Source: Branchiostoma floridae
Lineage: Eukaryota; Chordata; Leptocardii; Amphioxiformes; Branchiostomatidae
Assembly: GCF_000003815.2 (NCBI RefSeq)
Contig: NC_049984.1
Span: 26,955,863-27,008,334 of the forward strand
Length of the DNA stretch: 52,472 nt
Reading direction: 5' to 3'
In this document: in pieces, positions 1 to 9,989 of the stretch
Position numbering within the stretch: the first letter of the stretch is position 1
Layout: every line of letters starts with the position of its first letter
Notes under the pieces: generated by a model
Seen by the model: only the letters and a program-made list of their open reading frames with translations
What the model was told of the DNA's origin: nothing
The model's database searches: none
Translations under genes and position numbers: made by a program

Positions 1-330
1 GTAACGCTCTGGAAATACTGCTTTTGTAGCGCCTAGATGATACCTTTATAGCCCGGATAATCAATTTGGCTTTAAGAAGCAACATGACACGTGTGTGTTT
101 GCGTTGAAAGAAATAATTCGATATTATAACGAACGTGGTTCCCCAGTTTTTGTATGCTTCTTCGACGCCACAGAAACGTTCGACAGAGTCAATCTTTGGT
201 CACTCATTAAAAACTGATTGATAGGAACGTACCATTGTATCTAGTGCGGCTTCTTGAGGCCTGGTATAATACCTGAAGATGTCTAGGTGAAGTAGGCGGC
301 GCCTGTGTAGTCACCCTCCTGTCGTAAATA
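1..330 (+). pseudogene. Non-LTR retrotransposon reverse transcriptase fragment
   Basis: From about position 56 the plus strand reads as the fingers/palm part of a non-LTR reverse transcriptase: a QFGFKKQH-like block, then an ALKEII helix, then motif A as FFDATETFDRVN with its catalytic Asp at 164-166. The reading frame meets a TGA at 215-217. A shifted frame continues with a LVRLLE-like stretch, so the copy is frameshifted and dead. The window edge cuts its left side and motifs B and C (the YADD box) are absent. The order of blocks matches RT domains of CR1/RTE-type LINEs; I cannot fix the clade. It is a relic rather than an expressed gene. Confidence 0.75.
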
Positions 331-339
331 CTTTGTCAT

Positions 340-597
340 AATACTTTGTCTTGTGAAATGAAATGTACATCTCAAGTGGACCAGCAGACAAGGGGTATTG
401 TTTGAGGACTAGCTCTAAGATATGATCACATCTATATCAGTTACAACCGATATATATACAAAATTTAGTCACGTGCAGTCAACAGCTTCGATTTTAAAAT
501 CCAACTACAATTCAGTGTAAAACAGGACAGAACATGGGATTTGCTTGTACACAACAAACCAATTTCTTCCTCACACAATGCGCGATCTCCTCTGAAT
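340..597. other. Stretch without recognisable feature
   Basis: AT-rich single-copy-looking sequence between the RT relic and the next gene fragment. I see no open frame, repeat or TIR in it. Confidence 0.4.
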
Positions 598-1170
598 CTA
601 CCAGCTGCAGTCACATGCGGCAGTGTCAACATTGTTTTTAGAATTGAAAGACTCTAACATCTGTATCGGCAATATTGGCTTTGAAGAGATGGCGTGGAAA
701 TTGTCATCTTCAAGGGGGACGATAGTACAGTGGTTGCCAAGGAAGAAAGGATAAATCAAGGAGGGGAAACGAATATGCCGCATAACCATACGACATGTTG
801 GTTGCCAGAAAGACGACCTGCAAAATTTGAATATTACTGGGATTGAATGTGCTGAAGTAAACATCAACTTCATCAAGCCTTTGGATACACCAGTGACTCA
901 GAATTAGGTCAATCAGTTAGGGGAGCTCTTCCAGATGTTGTTCACAAGAGAATACTACGAGTTGGAGGGAAACATAGATACTTCTACTATGGAATAAAGT
1001 GGGTGGAGTCTTTTGTATCTTCTGCTGTTCTACAAGATCCACTATTGGAAGTATTCTCAGGACTATGATTATGTAGACAACATGGGATCAATGAACGCAG
1101 CACGTGGATCTCCTGCAAGCATGGGTGGACACCCAGCACATCAAGTGAAACATGTCTTGTAATGTAATGT
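598..1170 (+). pseudogene. Decayed unknown transposon gene, copy A
   Basis: Two plus-strand blocks are clearly homologous to the minus strand of 21160-21970. Block 1 (about 675-855) contains an SNIGFEE/VVAKEER-like stretch. Block 2 (about 880-1130) carries KPLDTPVTQN followed by LGELFQMLFTREY and later SQDYDYVDNMG. The frame that stays similar between the two copies is the coding one, judged by eye; other frames diverge. Here it is broken by stops and by an insertion of about 60 bp near 990-1050 relative to the other copy. I do not recognise the protein. Two inverted copies of unequal decay suggest a mobile or duplicated gene. Confidence 0.5.
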
Positions 1171-1272
1171 ACTTGCTTAATATGTTCCCTCAAAGTTTTC
1201 TTCTGAAGTAGGGGTTGTTAAACGAGGTATTTGTATGAACTGAAAGAAAATATCATGATCTTTTTTTCACAG

Positions 1273-1363
1273 GTCAGCTTTGACATCCTGCTGGAAGCTG
1301 TTCATCTAATCGCACACAATTCAGTTGATGAGTGTGCAGCACAAGTTGGAAAAGCTGGTACAG
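1273..1363 (+). CDS. Candidate internal exon, unknown protein
   Basis: A long T tract ending in CACAG (to 1272) precedes a 91-nt open segment reading VSFDILLEAVHLIAHNSVDE and ending in GKAGT, followed by the weak donor CAG|GTTTGC. The peptide is amphipathic and protein-like. The exon lies just downstream of the 598-1170 fragment on the same strand and may belong to the same element. No family recognised. If the donor is not used, the frame ends at a stop near 1400. Confidence 0.4.
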
Positions 1364-1734
1364 GTTTGCCCAAAATGCAAACTGAACCCTGTACACAATA
1401 AGTCAGCAAAAAGATAAACAAGCAAGCCTTACGAATAGAAATACATAAGTAAGTTTGGGGATATGTCAGCAAAGAAAGTATTCAAGACACTAAAATTTTC
1501 ATCTGCAATGATAATATGATCATTCAATGAACATTGGCAGCTGGTATGTAACTCTGCAACAATTGCTTTTGTGTTGGTCCTGTTTTCACCAAGGCTCAAA
1601 AATACCAACGGCATCACGGACACCTAGGCGTCAACAAAGAGCTAGATAAGTGCTAAAAGAATCCCCTTTTTTGCTGTTACAAGTACCGTCGTCAAATGTC
1701 TTACTGGGCAGAATGTGGTAGCAAAGCGAGTAAT

Positions 1735-2682
1735 TTAACCCTATTCAGACCGGGGGGGGGGGGGCTTTTGAGGCCCGCGCCCACTTTGATGTTTTATAAC
1801 ACCAGAACGGCTTACGCTAGAGCCACCAAATTTAATGAGTTTTCCTAAAATGTTGTTGGCAAAAATTTCACGAAGTTTGACAAATTTTCCATTTTTTCGT
1901 GTTGCCATGGCAACCGTTTGTTGACAGGCAGTTTTGCCAAAAATCACTATTTTTGGTTCTAACAATGTATTTTTCACATTTATTTGCAATATTACTGCTA
2001 TTTTGTTACATAAATAAAATCTTATATTATTAAGCATATCTTTCATAATTATATATGCATAAATTATGCTAATGTGATGACGTCATCAGCCCAAAATCCA
2101 AGATGGCGGACCGTATGGCCAGATCAAGAATAACAAGCTAATTATCCCTTAAAATTTGTAACTACCTGGTATTTTTTCATCAAAAACCATCTAAATGAAA
2201 GGATTTAGTCTATTTCCACTGCTCTTTGTGATTATTTGTTGCAAAAAAAGTATTTTCAAAAATTCAAGGTGGTGGATATAATATGGCGGAGCCCAACTCG
2301 TATCTTAGATGTACATGACGTCATTTTATGACGTCATTGATGTTGCTATTGCCAACACAAGTCGTAATAAACATTATTATTCTGTTATCTGCACTTGTTA
2401 CATTTTTGTAGCATAACGTGAAGTTTTCTGAGAATACCCTTTTTTCATGGGTCCGGCCGATATAATCAAAATGATGACGTCATCATTACGTCATCTTACG
2501 TCAACGTAACGTTAAACGTCAGATACTTGTCAGATATTATGTCGACATTATGTCCTGAAAATTTGGTGGCCCTACGGCACTTTGTTTTAGAGTTATAGGA
2601 CTTAGAAGTGGAGGGCCTCAAAAGCCACCCCCCCCCCCCCCGTCCAGGGATGACCAAAAAAGCTCGGTCTGAATAGGGTTAA
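1735..2682. mobile_element. piggyBac-type MITE with TTAA target site duplication
   Basis: The element runs from 1739 to 2678 (940 bp) between two TTAA tetranucleotides (1735-1738 and 2679-2682). Its ends are perfect inverted repeats: CCCTATTCAGACC at the left and GGTCTGAATAGGG at the right. Inside them are an oligo-G run (about 1751-1763) at the left and an oligo-C run (about 2626-2641) at the right, each next to a CTTTTGAGGCC-type inverted motif. TTAA duplication and a CCC terminus are the hallmarks of the piggyBac superfamily. There is no transposase; the interior is AT-rich with several TGACGTCA-like palindromic blocks. A 101-codon minus-strand frame across the left half lacks protein-like features. 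A piggyBac transposase relic lies at 45.1-45.7 kb, but relatedness is not shown. Confidence 0.9.
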
Positions 2683-2899
2683 AGGTAATGTCGTGTGACC
2701 ACAAGTTGTCCTGCAAACCTTGTGAGAAAGCTGAACAAGTATCAAATGGTGGTAGGCCAAAAAAAGATGCAGGTCAACAAATCTAAAACAAAGCCATTAC
2801 ATCCCCTACCCCATCACATACCCCAGGTACATCCAAGTCTACTGACCAACCAATGTGACTGTGTTGAACCAGAGGCCTCTCATCCCTCTGAGGATGCCT

Positions 2900-3125
2900 C
2901 TTTAGTCACCTCCAGCTAATTTGACTATACGAGTTTTTGGAGGATTATCCATTTGATAAAGATAGGTTTTCAGAATGTGTTCAGTCTGAGACTTACAAGT
3001 GTCCTATTTGCAAATCCATCCTATACCTGCCTGTCATAACTAACTGTGAACACATCTTCTGTTTCACATGCTTACGACAAACCTTTGTCCAAACTGACGA
3101 TTCAATTGTTAATGTAAATTGTTAA
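2900..3125 (+). pseudogene. Truncated RING finger exon
   Basis: After an acceptor-like TCACCTCCAG the plus frame reads EDYPFDKDRFSEC, then YKCPICKSILYLPVI and NCEHIFCFTCLRQTF. This gives the first C-x2-C, then C-x-H-x2-C-x2-C of a C3HC4 RING (E3 ubiquitin ligase-type zinc cross-brace). The final Cys pair is missing because the frame stops at 3125. A possible remnant SFCPVK lies about 80 bp further in another frame. With the last zinc ligands gone the fold could not be complete. Upstream 2695-2919 is a weak 74-codon open frame with no recognisable domain. RING domains occur at the N-terminus of some transposon-borne proteins (RAG1-like among them), but nothing diagnostic of RAG1 follows. Confidence 0.6.
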
Positions 3126-3327
3126 TTGACGATTAATGTTAAGTATAATTGTTTTGGATCCCAAAATTCAAAGGTCGCAAAAACCTTCCTGGTCCTTCTG
3201 CCCTGTAAAATAGCCATCTCAAAGGTTTCTGCTTTAAATACTGTCAGTGCTTGTCGCACATCATTGCCTGACCATCATTGCTATGTAATTTTGCTTTTGC
3301 ATTTTAATCATTTTTCTCCACTTCAGC

Positions 3328-3545
3328 CTACTCAAACGTGTACTGGAGGAAGCCGCTGCTTCTGCTGCCCAGACTAGACTAGAAGGGGCACTGCAGAAAG
3401 TTCTGCGTCTGTACCCGTGTGTCAGGGCAAGCACATCACAGTCAAGGAAAGACAAAGTGCAGCGGCGGAAAAAGGTAAAGAGAGGAAAGGAAAGAAAAGG
3501 GAGTAGAGGAGATGTTAGCAGCAATTGCACCAGGCAGAGGTGACG
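3328..3545 (+). CDS. Candidate exon, basic Lys/Arg-rich segment
   Basis: A pyrimidine tract ending CCACTTCAG precedes an open frame LLKRVLEEAAASAAQTRLEG followed by a strongly basic tract rich in Lys/Arg and ending at a TGA near 3541. The alternation suggests a short helix followed by a nuclear-type basic tail. It follows the RING fragment on the same strand, so both may be exons of one decayed gene. No family recognised; the minus-strand 132-codon frame over the same bases looks like a shadow. Confidence 0.35.
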
Positions 3546-3809
3546 AGTCTGACGACCAAATTCTCCCAGATGCTGTTGACGAGGCAGTGAAGGCCATAAA
3601 CTTCTGAAAGGCGAAGTGCATGGTTGACATTTTGGAGTATGAAGCAATGTGATGGACAAGTAACGCCTGACCTCAGCATTTTGAGATGGTGGACACGGAG
3701 GACGTTGTCCCTGTCATTGTGCGGGTGCTAAGCAACTCGAGGCCACGTTGTGCTCCCACCGTTCTAACATAATTCTGTTGGGAACGACGGTGGACAAGAT
3801 CCATCAAGT

Positions 3810-4080
3810 CTTTGAGTACCACGGCTGGCAGCTTAGTTCAGTACACACCTGGAAACTGCACGCCACGGAAACAGTCTTACCAGCTGATGAACTTTAACAA
3901 AGGCGTGGATAGTGTTGAACAGACAGCAGTGCATGCTGAACACGCTTTTGGAGGAGGGGTGCTACACCATCAGGGGGGACAGGAAGACACCTTTAAAAAG
4001 GGTCACAGCCTGTAAGATGTGAAGCAATGTGTTGTTCAACAGACAGAAGAGGTTTTTAGCAATATATCATGCTATATTAT
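3810..4080 (+). pseudogene. Unknown transposon gene fragment (zinc-ribbon family), copy A
   Basis: The sequence is homologous to the minus strand of about 37220-37500. Shared blocks include LMNFNKGVDSVEQ, an AEHAFGGG-type block, the GDRKTPLKRVTACK block and the NRQKRF block. In the other copy the conserved frame shows CKTC and, in an adjacent frame, CPECGN, consistent with a Cys-x2-Cys zinc ribbon. This copy has lost some of the cysteines and switches frame several times. It also holds, as a single copy, about 45 bp of the unit that became a 75-bp minisatellite in the 37-kb copy. It abuts the helicase fragment on the same strand, so it may be part of the same element. Confidence 0.5.
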
Positions 4081-4813
4081 CCCTGGAAGAATGAAGAAGT
4101 GGACCTGAAAGCCGGCTATCCATCCTACAAAGACCACTATGAGCACGTGATCAATACGGTGCGTACTAATGAAGCCATGTTCAGCATAAACGCTGACGCA
4201 ATCGATGCAGCATATGATGACCTGCTGCATAATGGCCCCCAATTAGACATATGGGATAGCGCCCAATGTGGAGTTCGAACAGGCCGAACAGCTAGCGGAA
4301 GAGAGATATGTCAGATGAAGATCAGCCCGAAAACATCGACCTTGCACCGCAGTCAACATCCAATCATAGTCATTAACTTCACGCGCGCTTTACAGCAGTG
4401 CTGAATAAAGTGCAGATGGATTCCCAAGAATACAGAACCATGATGCGGTCTCTGAATAGTAAACAAATGGAATTACTCATGTTCCATCGAAAATGGTGCA
4501 AAGACACTATAATCGCTCTGAAGCAAGGTGAGCCTGCGCCACAGTATACTGTATTTTTGAGTGGGCCTGGAGGAGTTGGAAAGAGCCACATTGCTGCAAT
4601 TTCAGTTATATGATGATACATTACACAGCCGTTGTGCAAGTCATGAAGTTTGGCGGGAGAAAACATGCTGTTCATGCAGATGATTTTTGGCGACGCCTCA
4701 TGGGCGAGCCTAATAGTATAGTGAGTGACTGTTTGCAAAGAATTCCAAAAACTGTACAGGAATGTCAGGAATGCAAAAGTCCGCGCGTGCGTAGTTGCAT
4801 CATGCCGGACTAA
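4069..4813 (+). pseudogene. PIF1-type helicase fragment of a Helitron-like element
   Basis: The frame starts with LYYPWKNEEVDLKAGYPSY, a block typical of the linker before the PIF1 helicase in Helitron Rep/helicase proteins. A frame change near 4255 gives an IAPNVEFEQAEQ-like block. From 4398 comes NKVQMDSQEYRTMMRSLNSK and then the P-loop FLSGPGGVGKSH (Walker A, about 4553-4588), which binds ATP. A TGA follows at once. The remainder (4610-4813) shows MKFGGRKHAVHADDFWRRL but no Walker B or later helicase motifs. At least two frameshifts and a stop make this a relic. HUH endonuclease motifs are not visible, so the Helitron assignment rests on the helicase type. Confidence 0.65.
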
Positions 4814-4936
4814 ACCATTACCTCCACGGGTAAGCTTTCCAGTCGCAGGGCACATACCGGTATAGGCCTATACGTGTGCACAACAGTGTTTTCTGTATTC
4901 AAAATTGAGAAAAGCTTAGGACTTCAGACGTACCGG

Positions 4937-5218
4937 AGATAAATAAGTAATAAATAGATAATAAATAGATAATAAATAGATAATAAATAGATAATAAATA
5001 GATAATAAATATATAATAGTTAATAAATAGATAATAAATAGATAATAAATAGATAATAAATAAATAATAAATAAATAATAAATAAATAATAAATAAATAA
5101 TAAATAAATAATAAATAAATAATAAATAAATAATAAATAAATAAATAATAAATAAATAAAAAATAAATAATAAATGTACAATAAATAAATAATAAATAAA
5201 TAATAAATAAATAAATGC
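4937..5218. repeat. AT-rich microsatellite (ATAA/AATAAAT)n
   Basis: About 280 bp of ATAAATAGATA units grading into AATAAATAAAT units, almost free of G and C. A 69-codon minus-strand frame of Ile/Tyr/Leu repeats across it is an artefact of composition. Confidence 0.95.
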
Positions 5219-5607
5219 TCCCTGAACATTAATCGTCAGGCGAATGAAATACGACTATGAAAATCCATTAATAGCAACAATCTTTTTTACTTATAAACAA
5301 TAAAACCGTCGCCATGGCAATAATTTTAATTGCCACACTTTTTGTGGTTATTATCGTACTACTTCTTCAACCAGCAGCGATTTGAGCATGCAGATGGCTG
5401 CGTTGGCAGCGAAGACGTCATAGAGGACGTCTGCATAGAGTTGTCCAAGTAAACCCAGTATTCTATTTTCTGGCTGGCTTTGCGATCATTGAGGGAGGTT
5501 TTGTCTATAACGGAATCTGGGAAAAAAGCGGAGCAGCCACTGGTGGGACGTTGTTGCCCTGCCTACATTCCGTGACCAGGATTGGTACAGCCGATTTTTC
5601 TTTACAG

Positions 5608-5782
5608 GGACTTTCACTATTTGCGGATTGATGACCGCAACAACCTGACAGTCCATGGGGAGTACATGAAGCCTGGCAAGACACTGGCAACCCTGTATCC
5701 TAGAAGCAATTCTACCGTATACATTGCTGAAATTCCGAGGGAAAGAGAAGAGGAAGAGATGGCACCAAGGAATCGTCCATGA
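5608..5782 (+). CDS. Candidate terminal exon, unknown protein
   Basis: A strong acceptor (ATTTTTCTTTACAG to 5607) is followed by an open frame: DFHYLRIDDRNNLTVHGEY, then KPGKTLATLYPRSNSTVYIA and an acidic/basic tail REREEEEMAPRNRP before a stop. The first half looks like beta-strand-rich globular protein. No donor or upstream exon can be assigned securely. Family unknown; a transposon or virus-like origin is possible given the neighbouring polymerase fragment. Confidence 0.4.
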
Positions 5783-6302
5783 ACCTGGCATGGGACCGAG
5801 TATATACATGTCTATACGTACATTTTGACTGATGATCTACTGATGATCCACATTTGGAGATGCAACAAGCTATAAATTGTTTGAAGCATGTACAAATCCC
5901 AAGAGGGGATGCCGCTGGGATAACAGCAAGCTTCGAGTCTTGTAGGGATCTGACTAAAGTGGTGTACAATCCTGGTGAGGATGTGGCATAGAAAACAGTG
6001 GGGATTATCACATCCTTCACGACAATGTGGCACAACAAACCCATTATTCAATCAGCAGCTACAGTACATGCGTAGGGAGCTTCTTCCCGTAGTAAAAGAC
6101 TACAACTTTGCTTCAAGAAGGAAAGAAAACAAGGATGAACCATAACGAGAAGGAGGGTCAGCTGAGAGGAAAGAGTCAAAGAGTCGAAGATACATGTAGG
6201 ACGTCTGTCCTGGAAAAAACTTGGATGGGGGTACGGTATAAGGGAAACATATGTACCTCCTGGAGGAAAACTTAAAGTCAAGTTCCTTCAGCATGACCCT
6301 TA

Positions 6303-6491
6303 CGGGGTTTGGAAGTGACCCACATTGATAAGGTACTAGAATACCTTGCTTCTTTACACCATGTGGCGATGTCGTCAGCTACGCTCGTCGCCAAGGATAT
6401 AAATCAAGTAGCTGAGACCATGAAACTCCTAGGGAACAGCACGTACGGGAAAACCATTACGAAAACAAATCAATATGGACTTTTGCAATGA
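6303..6491 (+). pseudogene. Protein-primed B-type DNA polymerase fragment (Polinton-like)
   Basis: The frame contains VAKDINQVAETMKLLGNSTY followed by GKTITKTNQYG. The K-x3-N-S-x-YGK pattern is motif B (fingers, dNTP binding) of family B polymerases, and this local wording is typical of the protein-primed polymerases of Polinton/Maverick and related elements. Motifs A (D-x2-SLYP) and C (D-T-D) are absent, so only a sliver of about 60 codons remains. Weak polymerase-like reading may extend left to about 6050 in shifted frames. It lies about 450 bp outside the left palindrome arm; no capsid, integrase or ATPase gene of a Polinton is recognisable nearby. Confidence 0.6.
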
Positions 6492-6784
6492 CGCAGTAAC
6501 GGCATCCTGAAATATGCATTTCCTACATGTTTTCGACATATTTCGGAAGTTGCAGGTGCCTTCTATGAAGTACATGTCTTAGGGAAGCATCAGATTTGTT
6601 TGGTCTCCCCAAGAGGCCGAGGATTGTTCAGGTATCAGTATAAACCAAAATTGCACATGGTTCACAGTTTAATATACCTCTTGTTTTAAATTATATTAAA
6701 ACATATATGCAGTGTTCTCTGAAAAAAGGCTTCTTGAATATTTAAGGCAGATATCACCACTCCTGATGTATTGTTAGGACAGAT

Positions 6785-7095
6785 ATGGTGTTACTACTGT
6801 CTATCCCATATTTGCTTTGCTTGATATCCCAGACCCTGATTGGACCACAATGCAGAAAAAGTGAGGCATACAAGGAAGAAAACAAGCGGAGAACAGCTAC
6901 ATTAGCAGGAGTTAAACAGCATTGTCTCTATGAAGGGCTGAAGTACCATCAGGAACAAGAGCAAAAGGAACGAAACATTATTTGTGGCCTTGACATCCAG
7001 CAAACCCATCTAACTTAGCTGAAAAAGCCCCCACTGAGCCAGAGGCACAGTCCCCGAAGTCTGGGTTTCCAAGAGGCTTGACAGCTGTAATACTT
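6785..7095 (+). pseudogene. Unknown ORF entering the left palindrome arm
   Basis: A plus frame with AYKEENKRRTATLAGVKQH and HQEQEQKERN runs into the inverted-repeat arm, where it continues (after a stop at 7018) as PEAQSPKSGFPRGLTAVIL. The same PEAQSPKSGFPRGLTAVIL peptide can be read, inverted, from the right arm near 16715-16785. Retention of this peptide in both arms suggests the arms carry part of a gene. Family unknown. Confidence 0.3.
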
Positions 7096-8700
7096 TAAGA
7101 CCTGACTAACAAAAAACAGAGTGAACTAGATGTCCTGCCATTGCCAATAGTTTTGCTCTGTCAGCTGCTTATATTTGGATGTGTTCGGAAGATAACATTG
7201 CAACAGCTACTGTACTAGTTCTCATCAAGGTGCTTTTTGTTTTGTCTCAGCATCCTGCTGTAGGTATAAGATGATTTCCACACTTGAAGCTGAACACTTC
7301 AAAGATCACCAGATCCATGTGGCATCTTGTACCTCGGGTTGACCTGTGGGACAGAAATGTTCATATTATTGTACAACATCAGCAGACAAGATTGTACAAT
7401 TAGAATCTATGAATTAAAGCTTAAAACATTATACAGATTTTTTCTGTAAAAATAATTATTTTCTTTGTAACAATTGTGACTGAGAATGATATTTGCACAT
7501 ACATTCCGCACTCTACCCGTTCTAACTCTACAGACTAGCATAGTTCCCATTACAACATCGAGTTGAAGTTGCACAGTGCATCTCAAAACCAAGCTGAGGA
7601 CATTACAAATTGAGTAGCACTTTAACCATTTAAAATTAAAATGCCACGTCAGGAACTTTCACTGATAAGACGGTTTACATAACCCAGTGAGAACAAAGCC
7701 CGTAGCGTATGACCTGCCCACGCCACCGCGGTTCTTTGTTCTGTAGCTACAGGACTCGGTAACAGAAACGGACCTTCACACACATAAACATCACTGAAAT
7801 ATCGTCCACAACCGCTGGGTAAAAAAACGAGGTTGGGTTGTGTGTCTAAAATACGCCGGTATCGTCGAGGATTTCAGACAATCTTTATCCTTTCCCAGAG
7901 TTTTCAACACCAAAATGCGCCCCCACGAAAAAATTAACGAAAAGGCCGCCATAATTTACCCACACCAAAACCAGTTTTCCTTTCCAGTTATTTTTTTTTT
8001 AGTTCCAAATTGCAATGTACTAAATCACGACTGGAACAGTTATGCTATGACTCGAGTATGAGATGACAAAAAAGATTTCTGAGGCACAATGAAGTAAAAT
8101 AGAAAGACAAAATTTGTGGAAACAGATGTCCATCCTCACCTCACAAAACAAATGTCCATCCTCACCTCACAAAACAAATGTCCATCCTCACCTCACAAAT
8201 GGCCGGCCTGCACTGTGGATTCCGCACAGAACAGAAGCTCTCTTGTATCAATGCGCGTAAACATCTGGAATGCTACTGAACTTTAAATGAAACACTTACA
8301 TTCAGTTTACTCGTCAAAAACTACGAAAAAACATTTGATAGTCAAGAGCAAACAAAAACATCTCAAATGAAACCGCATATCAATTGTACGTTCCATTTTC
8401 GGGTGCACTATTTTATGGCGGCGCTTGTGCATATTTCGTCTGGGGAGGGTATTCGGTGGCTGCTGGATGATGACGTATCCACCGCACCGAGGGATACATG
8501 GGGTTTTTCTAAGTACCGCTCTTAAAAAAAACTCGATACATGTTGATTTGATTATACGGATGTCATTCCAAGGAAAGCCCAAACTGATGCAAGCGCAAGA
8601 ATAAAAACAAAGTTTGGCAAACAAAGTTGCTTTCAGTATAAATCTAAGCGGGCAGGAAGGTTGAACATAGCATAAGATTAAACACGCACATTATAATGGA
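6940..8700 (+). repeat. Left arm of a large inverted repeat
   Basis: This segment matches the reverse complement of 15240-16880 along almost its full length. Landmarks in order: a GAACAAGAGCAAAAGGAACG block (6955), the PEAQSPKSGF block (7040-7090), a block ending GACCTGTGGG (7340), AACCCAGTGAGAACAAAGCC (7681), ATCGTCGAGGATTTCAGACA (7861), TTTTATGGCGGCGCTTGTG (8411) and GGTTGAACATAG (8660). Identity looks close to 90% with small indels. Outer and inner ends are approximate (plus or minus 30 bp). No target site duplication is evident. Confidence 0.9.
8126..8200. repeat. 26-bp triplet tandem repeat in the left arm
   Basis: Three head-to-tail copies of ATGTCCATCCTCACCTCAC plus AAAACAA, starting at 8126, 8152 and 8178. 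The right arm has a single equivalent near 15750, so the triplication arose after the arms separated. Confidence 0.9.
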
Positions 8701-8705
8701 CCTAC

Positions 8706-9245
8706 AATTAGGCGTAGGGACCGGTACACAGTACCGTTACAAACTTTTTTTCTTGGACCGGTTCAAAATATTTAAGAAAACTCAATATGACGGGTTTTGC
8801 TGATTACAAAATGGATATCGGCAGGCGTCCTTGGGCTTACTTGGCCTTGTAGCTTACAAGAGCGAAGTCGAGTTGAGTTTATTAGTCACTTGTATCAAGT
8901 TTTTTATTTACAGTCAAAGGTACAGAGACAGCCTTGATTATATGAAGATTTGATTTTAAAACGCCAACAATTAGGAGTAGGGACCAGTACAGCGTACCTG
9001 TACCAATTCGTTTTTTTCCCATTGGGCCGGTTCGATAAAAAAACACCTGAAAAAATCAATGGGACGGGTTTCGCTGATAAGAAAATGGATACTCTATATC
9101 GGCAGGCGTTTGGGGGCTTACCAGACCAAGAAAATAACAAGAGCGGAGTCAAGAGGAGTTTATAGTCCGATTTGTACCAGGTTTTTACAGTACAATCAAA
9201 GGTAAAGAGGCAGTTAGCCTTGATTACATGAAGATAGGACTTTAA
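8706..9245. repeat. 263-bp tandem dimer
   Basis: Two head-to-tail copies begin with AATTAGGCGTAGGGACCGGT (8706) and AATTAGGAGTAGGGACCAGT (8969) and both run through a CGGGTTTTGCTGAT-like block, a TCGGCAGGCGT block and a CAGTCAAAGGTA-like block to TGAAGAT...TTTTAAAACG. Identity is roughly 75-80%. The minus ORF 8904-9362 across it has no protein features and is not called. Confidence 0.8.
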
Positions 9246-9800
9246 AACGTCAGTCCCATGCGGTAGGGTACTCCTCCAAACCAAGGAGGTTATATAGCCT
9301 TCTTGACCAAACAGATTCCTTTTGAGGCACAATTGACCATTGTTTTTTTTAACTTTATTCATATACCAAACAATGACATTGATACAGGGAATTATTGATA
9401 GTCAGTTTGCCTCACGAATTCTATAGATGATTTTTTCTAACAAGATAACAACATTAGACGTTGACGTGACAGGACTTTCACTCTTTAAATCCCCCAGTAA
9501 TACATTCAATGGTTATTGATATTCAAATAGTGTCCTGTTGCAGCAGTATACCAAGTTTGAACGATTTTTTTCAGAATGATGTTAGAATATGACAAAATAA
9601 GTGTTTAGTTGTTTCTTGGTCTTCACCACAGAAAGAGCACGTTAAAAGGAGATCCACTGTTTCGGGAGAGCCACACCTCACGCACGTAAAGAACCCACCA
9701 CACTGTTCGGAAAACAGTAGGGGTATGATTTACATCAATCACTCGAACAGGAAACCTAAAAGGATCACCGCATTTATCCCAAAGGAAAAGTATTTTAACC
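9246..9800. other. Spacer between dimer and satellite
   Basis: Single-copy-looking AT-rich DNA. The stretch 9625-9760 (a CACCACAGAAAGAGCACG block onwards) has the look of a dispersed interspersed repeat but has no second copy in the window. No gene seen. Confidence 0.4.
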
Positions 9801-9989
9801 CGTAAGAATCGTACCTGGGCAGAAGGTAGAAACTTATTTGAGTACCCAAAATCACTTTGTAACTTTTCTACATACAAATGAAGACTCACCTGGGGGATAA
9901 CCGCTAAGCGAACCCTTCGGTAACCGGAAAAAAGCGACCCCTTACATTTGGACCTCTGAAATTTCAAACAAAGTGTGCGTTAATTTCAA

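Noticed and set aside
2900-4080. RAG1-like or ProtoRAG remnant
   Set aside because: Only an incomplete RING is visible; no RAG1 core, DDE motifs, RAG2 Kelch repeats or RSS-like ends were seen.
5020-5229. 69-codon minus ORF of Ile/Tyr/Leu repeats, membrane-protein-like
   Set aside because: It is a direct translation of the ATAA microsatellite; no other coding signal.
8307-9362. Minus ORFs of 105 and 152 codons in the left arm and dimer
   Set aside because: They span repeat boundaries and are not preserved as open frames in the second copy of each repeat.
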